Assembly: GCA_046541515.1 (NCBI GenBank)
Contig: JBKHDD010000035.1
Coordinates: 1 to 33,673 of the forward strand
Origin: CAYFVR01 sp046541515
Lineage (GTDB): Bacteria; Desulfobacterota; Desulfobacteria; Desulfobacterales; Desulfococcaceae
Length of the DNA: 33,673 nt
Reading direction: 5' to 3'
Part shown: positions 25,183 to 32,856 of the stretch, one piece after another
How the letters are laid out: each line of letters starts with the position of its first letter
Numbering within the stretch: position 1 is the first letter of the stretch
The notes under the pieces: model-generated
The model's database searches: none
What the model was told of the DNA's origin: nothing
Seen by the model: only the letters and a program-made list of their open reading frames with translations
Made by a program: the position numbers and the translations under genes

Positions 25183-25965
25183 CTACTCTTCGAGCTGGCG
25201 ATTCCGACGCTGGATGTAGCCGTCCCGGATGGCCACGTAGGGGTCCAGCGCGGCGTTCTTGAGCTTCTCGTAGTCGCCCAGCCGAAAGGAGGTGTCGTTG
25301 ATCTGGTCGAAGGCACGGGCCCCGATGCCGGCGACCTCCGGGTCCACGTAGTTGAGGGGACTCAGGAAGCTTTGACCAAAGGTCCCTGCGGAGTCGCGGA
25401 GGGTGGACGGTCCCAGAATCGGCCAGACGATGTAGAATCCGTTGCCGATCCCCCAGGAACCGAAGGCTTGGCCCAAGTCCTCCTCCGGCGGAACCTGAAG
25501 GGTCGGTTCCAGAGAGGCCGGATTGCCGAAGCCGAGCACGCCGAAGGTGGTGTTGACCATGAATCGACCGAGTTCCACCCCCGCCCGTTCCGACTTGCCC
25601 TGCAGCAGGCAGCCCACGAACCGAATCGGCGTGGCCAGGTTGTTGAAAAAATTCCGAACGCCCTCCCGGGCGAGGTCCGGGGTCACGGTTTTGTACCCGG
25701 TGGCGACCGGCTTCAGCAGCCAAAAATACAGCCGATCATTGAAATGGTACATCGCCTTGTTCCATGGCTCGATGGGGTCGGCGATGGCGGTTTCCTCCGC
25801 GGCGTCTTCTTCGTCTTCCAGCAGAAACTCCAGCTCTTCGTCCACGCCTTCTTCGGCGGCGCGGGCCGGGCTGCCAAAAGCGGGAACGAGCAACAGGCAC
25901 GCCAGCGCCAAAAGCGCGGCGGCAAACCGTCCGGGACCAACGCATCGGGGCTTGAAAACATTCAT
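25183..25965 (-). CDS. mlaA: MlaA-family outer-membrane phospholipid removal protein
   Basis: MlaA (VacJ) forms a channel that removes misplaced phospholipids from the outer leaflet and passes them to MlaC. The 260-residue protein has a signal peptide (LLALACLLLVPAFGSPARA), an acidic linker, and the family core DPIEPWNKAMYHFNDRLYFW, LKPVATGYKTVTPD, FFNNLATPIRFVG and FGSWGIGNGFYIVWPILGPST. The leader has a Cys but no clear lipobox at the cleavage site, so it may not be a lipoprotein like the E. coli protein. I chose the ATG at 25965. An ATG at 26007 overlaps the mlaC stop as ATGA and would add 14 residues; it is a real alternative. It is the last gene of mlaEFDCA. Confidence 0.92.
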   Translation of the reverse strand: MNVFKPRCVGPGRFAAALLALACLLLVPAFGSPARAAEEGVDEELEFLLEDEEDAAEETAIADPIEPWNKAMYHFNDRLYFWLLKPVATGYKTVTPDLAREGVRNFFNNLATPIRFVGCLLQGKSERAGVELGRFMVNTTFGVLGFGNPASLEPTLQVPPEEDLGQAFGSWGIGNGFYIVWPILGPSTLRDSAGTFGQSFLSPLNYVDPEVAGIGARAFDQINDTSFRLGDYEKLKNAALDPYVAIRDGYIQRRNRQLEE

Positions 25966-26003
25966 GTTTCTTCTCGCATGCTTGCCGGAACACCGACGGG
26001 AAA

Positions 26004-26663
26004 TCATCCTGCGGAGCCGGAGCTTTTGTCGGAGTCGGAATTGCCGTCCAGCCGGTCTTCCAGATTTTTAACGTTTTTATTTTCCACCCGTTTGATCAGC
26101 GTGTCCGGGGATTCGTTCATCAGAATTTCGGCGAACTGGGTGCGGTAATTTTTGACCATGCTGACGCCCTCGACGTTGACGTCGTACACTCGCCACTCGC
26201 CGCCGCGAAGCAGGAGGCTGTAGTCAATGGGAATCTGTGTGTCTTCCGTATGGAGCAGGGTGCGCACCACCGCCCGGTTGTCGGTGATTTTTTCCTCATC
26301 CTGAAACTCGACTTTTTCGCCCCGCGTTTCCCCCTTTACGTTGTCGAGGTAGGTGTTTTTCAGCAGATCGGTGAAGGCCTCGGTAAACCGATCCCGTTGG
26401 GAATCGTTGAAAACCCGCCAGTTTCGACCCAAGGTCCGCATGGAAATGGCCTCGAAATCAAACGCGTCCTTTACCAGCGCCCAGATTTTTTCCCGAAGCT
26501 CTTCCTGTTTTTCCGGCGCATGGTACTCGGGATCATTGATCAGTTCCAGGCCCCGTTCGATGGGTTTCCGGATGGCCTCGATGGGTTCCGACGCCTTGGC
26601 CGGGGCCGCCCCGGCGAGGCAGAGGGAAGCCGCGAGCATGACGAGCCAATAAAACTTTCGCAT
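26004..26663 (-). CDS. mlaC: MlaC-family periplasmic phospholipid-binding protein
   Basis: Periplasmic shuttle that carries phospholipid between MlaA and the inner-membrane MlaFED complex; 219 residues. It has a cleavable signal (MRKFYWLVMLAASLCLAGAA). The mature protein shows the Ttg2D/MlaC pattern: IWALVKDAFDFEAISMRTLG, QRDRFTEAFTDLLKNTYLDN, VRTLLHTEDTQIPIDYSLLL and GEWRVYDVNVEGVSMVKNYR. A Ser/Asp-rich tail ends the protein. GGAGG is seven bases before the ATG. It lies 42 bases after mlaD. Confidence 0.94.
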   Translation of the reverse strand: MRKFYWLVMLAASLCLAGAAPAKASEPIEAIRKPIERGLELINDPEYHAPEKQEELREKIWALVKDAFDFEAISMRTLGRNWRVFNDSQRDRFTEAFTDLLKNTYLDNVKGETRGEKVEFQDEEKITDNRAVVRTLLHTEDTQIPIDYSLLLRGGEWRVYDVNVEGVSMVKNYRTQFAEILMNESPDTLIKRVENKNVKNLEDRLDGNSDSDKSSGSAG

Positions 26664-26705
26664 AATTTTTCCTCCATATGCGCGGGCATACGCGCGGGCG
26701 GGGCC

Positions 26706-27152
26706 CTACACGTCGCCGAAGACGTATTTGCTGATTAAATCTTCCAGATCCACGGCCGATTCCGTTTCGATGATCTGGTCGCCGGCCTCCAGCACGACGG
26801 GCGAGCCGCCCGGCGAGATGCGGATGTATTTGTCGCCGATCAACCCGGCGGTTTTGACCGAGGCGATGGAGTCGTCGGTCAGTTCAATTTCTTTTTGGAT
26901 TTTCATCTGGACCACCGCCACCATCCGCTCCGGGTCCAGCAGGATTTCGTCCACCTGGCCGATGGGGACCCCCGCCACCACCACCTCCGCGCCGGCTTTG
27001 AGCCCGGCCACCGATTGAAACTTGGCGGTCAGCGGATAGTGGTTGTCTCCCAGCAGTTTCATTTTGCCCAGTTGAATGGTCAAATAACCGACGCAGACCA
27101 GGCCGATGACCATGAAAATTCCCACGCCGATTTCCGCTTTGCCGCGTTTCAT
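26706..27152 (-). CDS. mlaD: MlaD-family substrate-binding subunit (MCE domain)
   Basis: Inner-membrane anchored MCE protein; six copies form the ring above MlaE. The 148-residue protein has one N-terminal transmembrane helix (IGVGIFMVIGLVCVGYLTIQ) followed by a single MCE domain: YPLTAKFQSVAGLKAGAEVV, VAGVPIGQVDEI and GLIGDKYIRISPGG. The C-terminus, AVDLEDLISKYVFGDV, matches the short helical tail of the family. GGAGG lies just before the ATG, and it starts 10 bases after mlaF. Confidence 0.95.
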   Translation of the reverse strand: MKRGKAEIGVGIFMVIGLVCVGYLTIQLGKMKLLGDNHYPLTAKFQSVAGLKAGAEVVVAGVPIGQVDEILLDPERMVAVVQMKIQKEIELTDDSIASVKTAGLIGDKYIRISPGGSPVVLEAGDQIIETESAVDLEDLISKYVFGDV

Positions 27153-27162
27153 GACCCCTCCG

Positions 27163-28374
27163 TCAGCAAATCTTAAATTCGTAGAAGACGTTTTTGCTCG
27201 ATTCGGCCAGGGCCACGAGCTGCTCGATGGGCTTGTCCGGTTCCGCCTCGGCGATGCCGGCGCTTACGGCGAAACAAAAGCCGGGGTATGGCTTGATGTC
27301 GATGGGGGCCTCCTTCCGCAGGGCGTCGGCCATGCTTCGGCAGATTTCCTCCGCCGCGTCGCGGCTGGTGCGGGGCAGGAGCAGCATGATCTTGTTCAGT
27401 CCGAGTCGGGAGCAAATGTCGGTGACCCGAAGATGTCGGCGGACCTGATCCGAAAAATTTTTCAGGGCCGACTGTTCCGCCTCGTATCCGGCCATTTTGG
27501 TGATTTCGTATAGATTTTCAACGGTCAGCAAGACGATGGAAAAGGCGGTCCGGTGGTTCGCCATTCGGGCCATTTCCTCTTGAAACCGGCGTTCCGCCTG
27601 GGGCCGGGGCGCCATTCCGGTCAAGGCGTCCCGGCGGGATTCGGTGCCTTCGATGAATTGGGCGACGATCGGGTTCTCGGCTCCCGCCATTTCCATGGGG
27701 CCGCCCTCGAAGACGATCCGCCCCTCGTCCAACATGGCCACGCGTTGGGAAATGTAAAAAATGTCGGGAATTTCGTGGCTGACCACCACGCCGGTAAATC
27801 CGAAACGCCGCTGGTAATCGGCGATCATGCTGTGGACGGCGTTTTTCCGGATGGGATCGAGCCCGGTGGTCGGCTCGTCGAACAGGATGATTTCGGGGTC
27901 GGTGACCAGGGCTCTTGCCAGGGCCACCCGTTTTTTCATGCCGCCGGAAAGTTGGGACGGATAGACGTGGTCGATGTCTTCCAGGTCCAATTGATCCATC
28001 TTGTCCCGCACCCGTTCCCGGATGGCTTCCTTGGACAGGTCGGTTTTTTCCTTCAGCGGCAACGCGATGTTTTCGAAAACGGTCATGGAGTCGAAAAGGG
28101 CCGTTTCCTGAAACATGTAGCTGAATTTTCGTTTCAGCTGCCGCCGTTCGGCCTTTTTCATGGCGGAAATGGATTTTCCCTGGAACAAAATGGTTCCGGA
28201 ATCCTGCTCCATCAGGCCGATGACGTGCTTCAACAGCACGCTTTTGCCCTCGCCGCTCTTGCCGATGATTGCGGTGATTTCGCCGGCGTAAATCCGCAGG
28301 TCGACTCCCTGGAGCACCGGGTTTTCGCCGAACGACTTGTACACGTCCTGGAATTCGATGAGCGGCTCGGTCAT
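27163..28374 (-). CDS. mlaF: MlaF-family ABC ATPase with C-terminal degenerate GGDEF-like domain
   Basis: ATPase of the Mla phospholipid transporter, but 403 residues long where MlaF is usually about 250-270. Residues 1-245 are a normal ABC domain: Walker A GKSGEGKS (38-45), signature LSGGMKKR (142-149), Walker B IILFDEP (162-168) and switch His200. Residues 247-403 align by eye with a GGDEF domain: RRDALTGMAPRPQAERRFQE matches the usual DALTGLxNR start, then a TAFSIVLLTVENLYEI strand-helix and SRLGLNKIMLLLP. The GGDEF signature reads GLNKI and the metal-binding Asp positions are lost, so cyclase activity is not expected. No mlaB is in the operon. The start is four bases after the mlaE stop with no evident Shine-Dalgarno, suggesting coupling. 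Confidence 0.93.
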   Translation of the reverse strand: MTEPLIEFQDVYKSFGENPVLQGVDLRIYAGEITAIIGKSGEGKSVLLKHVIGLMEQDSGTILFQGKSISAMKKAERRQLKRKFSYMFQETALFDSMTVFENIALPLKEKTDLSKEAIRERVRDKMDQLDLEDIDHVYPSQLSGGMKKRVALARALVTDPEIILFDEPTTGLDPIRKNAVHSMIADYQRRFGFTGVVVSHEIPDIFYISQRVAMLDEGRIVFEGGPMEMAGAENPIVAQFIEGTESRRDALTGMAPRPQAERRFQEEMARMANHRTAFSIVLLTVENLYEITKMAGYEAEQSALKNFSDQVRRHLRVTDICSRLGLNKIMLLLPRTSRDAAEEICRSMADALRKEAPIDIKPYPGFCFAVSAGIAEAEPDKPIEQLVALAESSKNVFYEFKIC

Positions 28375-28377
28375 GGG

Positions 28378-29181
28378 CTACATCAAAAAGGAGGTTAGCA
28401 CGTAGTCCGCCGCCAGAATGAGAACGGAGGAAATCACCACCGCCGAGGTGGTGGCGGAGCTGACGCCCTTGGCGCCAAACCCCTCTTTGCGGAGATGGGT
28501 GTAGTAGCCCTGGTAGCAGCAAACCGTCACCACCAGGGCGCCGAAGACCAGCGCCTTGATGAATCCGCCGTTGATGTCCACCATTTGGACCGCGGCTTCC
28601 GTCCGGTAGAAATAAATTCCGGGGCTGATGCCCAGCAGGATGGAACCGGTGAGGTAGCCGCCGAAAATGCCGATGACGTCGAACAGGGCGGTCAGCAGGG
28701 GAAAGCTCAGAAGGCTCGCCGCCAGCCGGGGGCTGAACAGAAAGCGAACCGAGTTGATGTTCATGGTTTCCAGGGCGTCGATTTGTTCGGAGATGCGCAT
28801 AATTCCGATTTCCGCCGCCATGGCCGAACCGGCCCGGCCGGCCACCATGATGGCCGTGAGCACGGGGCCCAGCTCCCGGATCAGGGTCAGGGACACCACG
28901 GTGCCCAGCAACCCTTCGGAGCCGAATTTGACGAGGGTGTAATAGCCCTGAAAGCCCAGCACCATGCCGGTGAAGGCCCCGGTCAGGGAAACCACGATGA
29001 TCGATTTGAAACCGATGAAATAAATCTGCGCCAGCAACTTCTGGATTTGAAGCGGCCAGCTGAACATGTGGACCAGGCCCCGGCCCAAGAAAATGGCGAT
29101 TCGGCCCAGTTCCCGCACCACGAACAGGGTTTCGCGGCCGACGACGGCGAATGGGGCGAGCGGAATTGCGGAGCGATCCAT
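28378..29181 (-). CDS. mlaE: MlaE-family permease
   Basis: Membrane subunit of the Mla phospholipid ABC transporter, 267 residues, with five or six hydrophobic segments. Family blocks include IVVSLTGAFTGMVLGFQGYY, LIRELGPVLTAIMVAGRAGS, AMAAEIGIMRISEQIDALE and a C-terminal GAKGVSSATTSAVVIS. GGAAG precedes the ATG. It is the first gene of mlaE-F-D-C-A and follows a clear promoter. Its bases 28962-28997 match spacer 3 of the CRISPR-like array at 35 of 36 positions. Confidence 0.95.
   Translation of the reverse strand: MDRSAIPLAPFAVVGRETLFVVRELGRIAIFLGRGLVHMFSWPLQIQKLLAQIYFIGFKSIIVVSLTGAFTGMVLGFQGYYTLVKFGSEGLLGTVVSLTLIRELGPVLTAIMVAGRAGSAMAAEIGIMRISEQIDALETMNINSVRFLFSPRLAASLLSFPLLTALFDVIGIFGGYLTGSILLGISPGIYFYRTEAAVQMVDINGGFIKALVFGALVVTVCCYQGYYTHLRKEGFGAKGVSSATTSAVVISSVLILAADYVLTSFLM
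28962..28997 (-). other. Protospacer-like match to CRISPR spacer 3, inside mlaE
   Basis: This 36-base stretch, read on the mlaE coding strand, equals the third spacer of the array (30315-30350) except for one base at 28996. On the coding strand the flanks are ATCA on the 5' side and TGC on the 3' side. It encodes the conserved VSLTGAFTGM segment of MlaE. Confidence 0.85.
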
Positions 29182-29217
29182 GGCGGCTTCCGTTAGAGAT
29201 AAAAATCAATTCGGAGA

Positions 29218-29245
29218 AATATAATGAAGTCGCGGATGGTGTCAA
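29218..29245 (-). promoter_or_regulatory. Promoter of the mla operon
   Basis: On the minus strand, a perfect TTGACA (29240-29245), a 16-base spacer and TATATT (29218-29223), placed 37 bases upstream of the mlaE start. Confidence 0.72.
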
Positions 29246-29422
29246 GCGGGAACCCCCGTCGGGAGAGGGGCGTCAATGAAGACTTGGCAATCCGTTGCTT
29301 TCTGGACAAGGGTTCTTCGAGGTCATGAAAAACAAAATGGAAACGAGGCGGGAAGGATGGGGCAAGCGATGGCCTCCGGAAGGAGGCCCCGGGCCGGGCT
29401 GCGGGTTCGAAGGATTCCGCCT
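29246..29422. other. Gap between mla promoter and repeat element B
   Basis: Together with the promoter and the repeat element, this completes the roughly 350-base space between mlaE and the DVU0772-like gene. Short frames on both strands look like chance. I see no terminator for the upstream small gene other than the repeat element itself. Confidence 0.45.
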
Positions 29423-29535
29423 AATGCCAATGCCGTTCATTGGCCGAAAAAAAGGCAGGGGCGTGTCGCATGCGCCGTTGGTCATTCTGGCGCGTTTGAC
29501 CCATTGAAATCCCAAAGTGAACGGTATTGCGCCTA
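29423..29535. repeat. Inverted-repeat element, copy B (after the DVU0772-like gene)
   Basis: Second copy of the 113-base element. The inverted ends are CCGTTCATT at 29433-29441 and AGTGAACGG at 29516-29524, 92 bases apart edge to edge, exactly as in copy A. The right-hand 14 bases CCCAAAGTGAACGG are identical in both. The final three bases (29533-29535) are the stop codon of the adjacent minus-strand gene. Confidence 0.7.
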
Positions 29536-29895
29536 ATGGGTATAATCCAATTCTTTTTTCAGCCATTTTTTCAGCCGGGAATTGAGCGAGAACACGCCCC
29601 GGTTATGCCCCACGCTGTCCAGGAACTCCTTTTCCAGCTCCGGCGGCATCCGGATTTCCGCCAGCTCTTCGGCATCTTCGGAGTTTCGGCGAATGAAATA
29701 GATGACGGGACGATCTTTCCAGGTGTTGACCACGAAATAATGGCTGCTGTCGTTTTTGGAACGAATGACGTAGTTGCTCCGAGCCCAGTTGCATCCCCAT
29801 TCCAAATAGAGGCGAACGGCTTCTTCCGGGGTCATGTCCCAGTCGATGGCGTTGACCAGGTCCCAATCTTTCCGAATTTCGTCAAGTTTCATCAT
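29533..29895 (-). CDS. Small cytoplasmic protein resembling the DVU0772 family
   Basis: A 120-residue soluble protein of unknown function. Its pattern, DWDMTPEEAVRLYLEWGCNW, then VIRSKNDSSHYFVVNTWKD and PVIYFIRRNSEDAEEL, and a GHNRGVFSLNSRLKKWLKKE end, resembles from memory the DVU0772 family of Desulfovibrio and relatives; a profile search would settle this. There is no signal peptide or membrane helix. I start it at the ATG at 29895, nine bases after AAGGAG; the next codon is also ATG. It has its own promoter. The stop codon lies inside repeat element B. Confidence 0.75.
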   Translation of the reverse strand: MMKLDEIRKDWDLVNAIDWDMTPEEAVRLYLEWGCNWARSNYVIRSKNDSSHYFVVNTWKDRPVIYFIRRNSEDAEELAEIRMPPELEKEFLDSVGHNRGVFSLNSRLKKWLKKELDYTH

Positions 29896-29922
29896 GGCGG
29901 GCACTCCTTCCCTCCGAAAAAA

Positions 29923-29950
29923 ATTTTAGAAGACGAAATAAGTTCGTAAA
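29923..29950 (-). promoter_or_regulatory. Promoter of the DVU0772-like gene
   Basis: On the minus strand, TTTACG (29945-29950), a 16-base spacer and TAAAAT (29923-29928), within an AT-rich patch 28 bases before the start codon. The -10 matches five of six. Confidence 0.55.
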
Positions 29951-30151
29951 GTAAAAATACCCATCCTTTTCCAGTCGTCAAGCCCTTTCGGCCAAAAAGA
30001 GCGGCCCGAGGGAAAGCCGATGAAAAAACGCGTGTTTTGGGATTCGGAAACCGGTGGCCCGGAGGCGGGGGCCTGACATCCAGGACCTTTCACGCGGGGG
30101 TCGCCGGCGACATTTTTTCTCGGAGAAACGAAAATGGCGGGCGCCGCCGAA

Positions 30152-30380
30152 GGATCGTCTCGCGCGCTCGCGCGAAGGAAAATGGAGCGACCGCGACCTC
30201 TGCCAGCTCTTGCCCCGGGATCGTCTCGCGCGCTCGCGCGAAGGAAAATGCGGACGCCACCGACGGGTTCGAACTGTGGATCGAGGATCGTCTCGCGCGC
30301 TCGCGCGAAGGAAATGGTGGTTTCCCTGACCGGGGCCTTCACCGGCATGGGGATCGTCTCGCGCGCTCGCGCGAAGGAAA
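30152..30380 (+). CRISPR. CRISPR-like array: four 30-base repeats, three spacers
   Basis: Four identical 30-base repeats lie at 30152-30181, 30218-30247, 30285-30314 and 30351-30380. They start GGATCGTC, contain the near-perfect palindrome TCGCGCGCTCGCGCGA and end AAGGAAA. Spacers are 36, 37 and 36 bases (30182-30217, 30248-30284, 30315-30350) and are unrelated to each other. The period is 66-67. A GC palindrome with a 3' end near GAAA is typical of CRISPR repeats. A partial copy of the repeat end (GCGAAGGAAGATGG) just after the last repeat may be a decayed fifth repeat, hinting that the leader is on the left. Spacer 3 matches mlaE. No cas gene is in the window. The flanks (29951-30151 and 30381-30505) hold no gene. 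Confidence 0.8.
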
Positions 30381-30505
30381 TGGGGAACGCGAAGGAAGAT
30401 GGAGAAGATGAAACGGAGTGTTTCCCCTTCCATGACGAACGCCCCGGGTGGGCCGGAAACCCGACGGATTCCCGGAGCGGCGGGGGGACCCCAAGCGGAC
30501 GAACG

Positions 30506-30530
30506 AAAAAGGGCTCCCCGAAGGGAGCCC
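30506..30530 (-). terminator. Rho-independent terminator of cooS
   Basis: On the minus strand, GGGCTCCC, a TTCG loop and GGGAGCCC (30511-30530) are followed by TTTTT (30506-30510). A UUCG-capped 8-base stem plus U run 28 bases after the cooS stop is a textbook intrinsic terminator. Confidence 0.92.
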
Positions 30531-30558
30531 TGGGAAATGCCGGGAAATGTGAAGCGGA

Positions 30559-32547
30559 TTAGGCGGCGTCGATGGAGCGGCGATCCTGGAAGTCCATCAT
30601 GACGCGCTCGCGGGCCTTGTCGATGCCCAGGGCCTTCCGTTTTTTGTCGATGTGGCCGATCATCAGCTGGGCCATCTCGTAGGGATCGGGGGTGAAGCCC
30701 CATTTGCCCAGGCCGTACTGGGTCTCGAATTCCTCAAAAAGCAGCTTGTGGAACTTGGTGTTCTGCACGATGGGGAAGGTGACGCCGAAGACGGTGTAGA
30801 CGCCGGAGGCGACGAAGTACTGGCCGATGGAGATCGCCTTCTCGCTCATGTACTCGGGGGCCGCGCCGGCCACCGGCAGGTCGGCGATGCTCTCGCCCAG
30901 GCCGCCCTCGTTGACCATGGCGGTACAGGCGACGAGGATTCGGCTGTTGTCCACGCATGAACCGAGGCCGAGCACGGGCGGCATGCCGACGGTCTCGCAG
31001 ACTTCGCTGAGGCCGGGGCCGGCCAAGTGGGCGGCTTCGGGGCTCAGCAGGCCGGCCTTGGCCAGGGAAATCTGGGAGCAGCCGGTCTGGACCACCAGCA
31101 CGTCGTGGCGAATCAGCTCCTTGACCAGCTCCACGTGGACCCAGTCGTGCTTGACCCGGGGATTCGTGCAGCCCACCACGCCGGCCACGCCGCGGATGCG
31201 GCCGTTGATGATGTTGTCGTTCAACGGGGTGTAGCCGCCCCGGAAGGTGCCGCCCAGCATGTAGTTGATGTATTCGTGGGAGAAGCCGTGGACGCCCATG
31301 TTGCTGATTTTGGGAATCTCGATGGCGGCCTTTCGATTCTTGAATCGGCTGATCGATTTGATGACCAGCTCGTCCGTGGTTTCGCTGGGCTTGTCCTCGT
31401 GAAACTCCATGTGGACGGCGCCCTCGATCCGGCAGCGCGGATTGGTGGTGAACAGCGGGGTGCCGTAGCACTTGGCCACGTCGGACAGGGCCTGCATGAT
31501 GCATTGGACGTCCACGATCATGGAATCCACGGCGCCGGTCATCAGCACCGCCTCGGTGGACATGAAGTTGCCCACGTGAGGAATGCCGTGGCGGGACATC
31601 ATCTCCGCGCCGGAGCAGCACATGCCGACCAGGTTGATGCCCTTGGCGCCGGCTTCCTTGGCGGCCTTCACCAGCTCCGGATTGTTGGTCGAAGCCAGCA
31701 TGGATTCGAACATGTTGGGCTCGTGGCCGTGGACGATGATGTTGACATGGTCTTCCTTGAGGGCGCCCATGTTGACTTCCACGGACACCGGCTTCGGGGT
31801 GCCGTAGAGGATGTCGGAAATTTCGGTGGCCACCATGGAGCCGCCCCAGCCGTCGGAAAGGGCGGTGCGGCTGAACTGCTGGGTCAGGTTTTCATAGTGC
31901 TGATCCACGCCCATGTGGGTGCGGTGCATCATCTCCATGATTTCCCGCATGGCGCCCCGGGGCACCATTTTGTGCTTGCGCCAGGTCTCCAAGGTCTTGG
32001 CCGGCGCGCGCTTGGCGAAGGGAATTTCGCCCTCCACCTGGGTGTAGGTCCGCTCCAGCTCTTCGTAGAGATCCTTCGCGATGTCCAGCGGATTGCGGCC
32101 TTCGGTTTCGATCCCGATGGAACTGGCCACCTGCTCCAGCTTTTGAACATCCTTGATCTCGTATTCCTGGACTTTTCCGCTGATGACTTCCCGGAACAGG
32201 TCCAGCATGCCCATGCCGTGGTCGGTGTGGGCGGCGGCGCCGGAGGCCACGAAACGGCTGAAGTTGCGGGCCATGATGGTGTCGATGGTCGCGCCGCAAA
32301 CGCCGACTTTGCTGTACGGATCGCGGGCGTTCAGTCGGCAGGGGCCCATGAAGCAGTGCTTGCAGCAGGCGGAATCCGCGCCGATGGGGCAGGCCTTCAT
32401 GGAGGCGGCCCGGTCGAACGAGGTTTCAACGCCGTCCCGCTGACCTCGTTCCAGCATCTGGATGGTCGCGTCGCAGATGCTCATGTCCCGGTAATTGACC
32501 TTCTTGGGTTCGACGACCTTTTTCGCTTTTTTTTCCGTTTCGGCCAT
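30559..32547 (-). CDS. cooS: Anaerobic carbon monoxide dehydrogenase catalytic subunit
   Basis: Ni-Fe enzyme that interconverts CO and CO2; 662 residues. Cys53, 61, 62, 65, 70 and 84 show exactly the spacing of the D- and B-cluster ligands (8, 1, 3, 5, 14). The C-cluster ligands are visible in VHGHEPNMFE (His), LVGMCCSGAEMM, VDVQCIMQ, GVVGCTNPR, VQTGCSQI and GLGSCVDNSR. The ATG at 32547 has GGAGG eight bases upstream. The frame stays open far upstream to 33666, but that part is antisense to the sensor gene. It stands alone between its own promoter and terminator; no cooC, cooF or acsB is adjacent. It could deliver electrons from CO to ferredoxin or detoxify CO. Confidence 0.96.
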   Translation of the reverse strand: MAETEKKAKKVVEPKKVNYRDMSICDATIQMLERGQRDGVETSFDRAASMKACPIGADSACCKHCFMGPCRLNARDPYSKVGVCGATIDTIMARNFSRFVASGAAAHTDHGMGMLDLFREVISGKVQEYEIKDVQKLEQVASSIGIETEGRNPLDIAKDLYEELERTYTQVEGEIPFAKRAPAKTLETWRKHKMVPRGAMREIMEMMHRTHMGVDQHYENLTQQFSRTALSDGWGGSMVATEISDILYGTPKPVSVEVNMGALKEDHVNIIVHGHEPNMFESMLASTNNPELVKAAKEAGAKGINLVGMCCSGAEMMSRHGIPHVGNFMSTEAVLMTGAVDSMIVDVQCIMQALSDVAKCYGTPLFTTNPRCRIEGAVHMEFHEDKPSETTDELVIKSISRFKNRKAAIEIPKISNMGVHGFSHEYINYMLGGTFRGGYTPLNDNIINGRIRGVAGVVGCTNPRVKHDWVHVELVKELIRHDVLVVQTGCSQISLAKAGLLSPEAAHLAGPGLSEVCETVGMPPVLGLGSCVDNSRILVACTAMVNEGGLGESIADLPVAGAAPEYMSEKAISIGQYFVASGVYTVFGVTFPIVQNTKFHKLLFEEFETQYGLGKWGFTPDPYEMAQLMIGHIDKKRKALGIDKARERVMMDFQDRRSIDAA

Positions 32548-32609
32548 GGGTGGAACTCCTCCCTTCATGGGGTTATTGCGGTGCGGAAACCGCCGGTCCT
32601 TGAGATAAA

Positions 32610-32652
32610 TCGGAAATTCCTTTATAACTTTCCTTGCCTCTTCGGAAATTCC
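32610..32652. repeat. Paired TCGGAAATTCC sites in the cooS leader
   Basis: The 11-mer TCGGAAATTCC occurs at 32610-32620 and again at 32642-32652, a 32-base (three helical turn) offset. Each contains the palindrome GGAAATTCC. They lie downstream of the predicted cooS start of transcription and could be operator sites. The palindrome TTCCATGGAA is nearby, on the upstream side. They do not match the CooA consensus. Confidence 0.4.
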
Positions 32653-32699
32653 AATCCATCCCATGGCGGATTCCATGGAAACCTTTTTGGTAATGATTC

Positions 32700-32729
32700 C
32701 TAATAACGGAACCGGACTTCCTTTGTCAA
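32700..32729 (-). promoter_or_regulatory. Promoter of cooS
   Basis: On the minus strand, a perfect TTGACA (32724-32729), an 18-base spacer and TATTAG (32700-32705). Initiation near 32693 would give a leader of about 145 bases. The 309-base space to the divergent sensor gene is otherwise noncoding. Confidence 0.65.
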
Positions 32730-32856
32730 TTCCTAAATTTCCTTTTCGGTCGCCGGCCGGCCCCAATTTCGCTCCCCGGCGCCGGCGTCCCTTGCTTCGG
32801 CGAGACGGCCGGAATCCCATTTTCTCCGTTACCCTCTCATTTTTCGAGCTTCGCCC

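Noticed and set aside
27163..27640. Active diguanylate cyclase at the MlaF C-terminus
   Set aside because: The GGDEF signature reads GLNKI and metal-binding Asp residues are replaced, so only a binding or structural role is plausible.
30091..30125. Possible terminator GTCGCCGGCGAC followed by a T run, left of the array
   Set aside because: The palindrome has no loop and no gene on the plus strand ends there.
29951..30151. cas genes or an obvious AT-rich CRISPR leader beside the array
   Set aside because: No coding frame is supported; the AT-rich patch at 29920-29950 is explained by the promoter of the small minus-strand gene.
31027..32703. 558-codon plus-strand open frame opposite cooS
   Set aside because: Shadow of cooS; no signal, domain or ribosome binding site.
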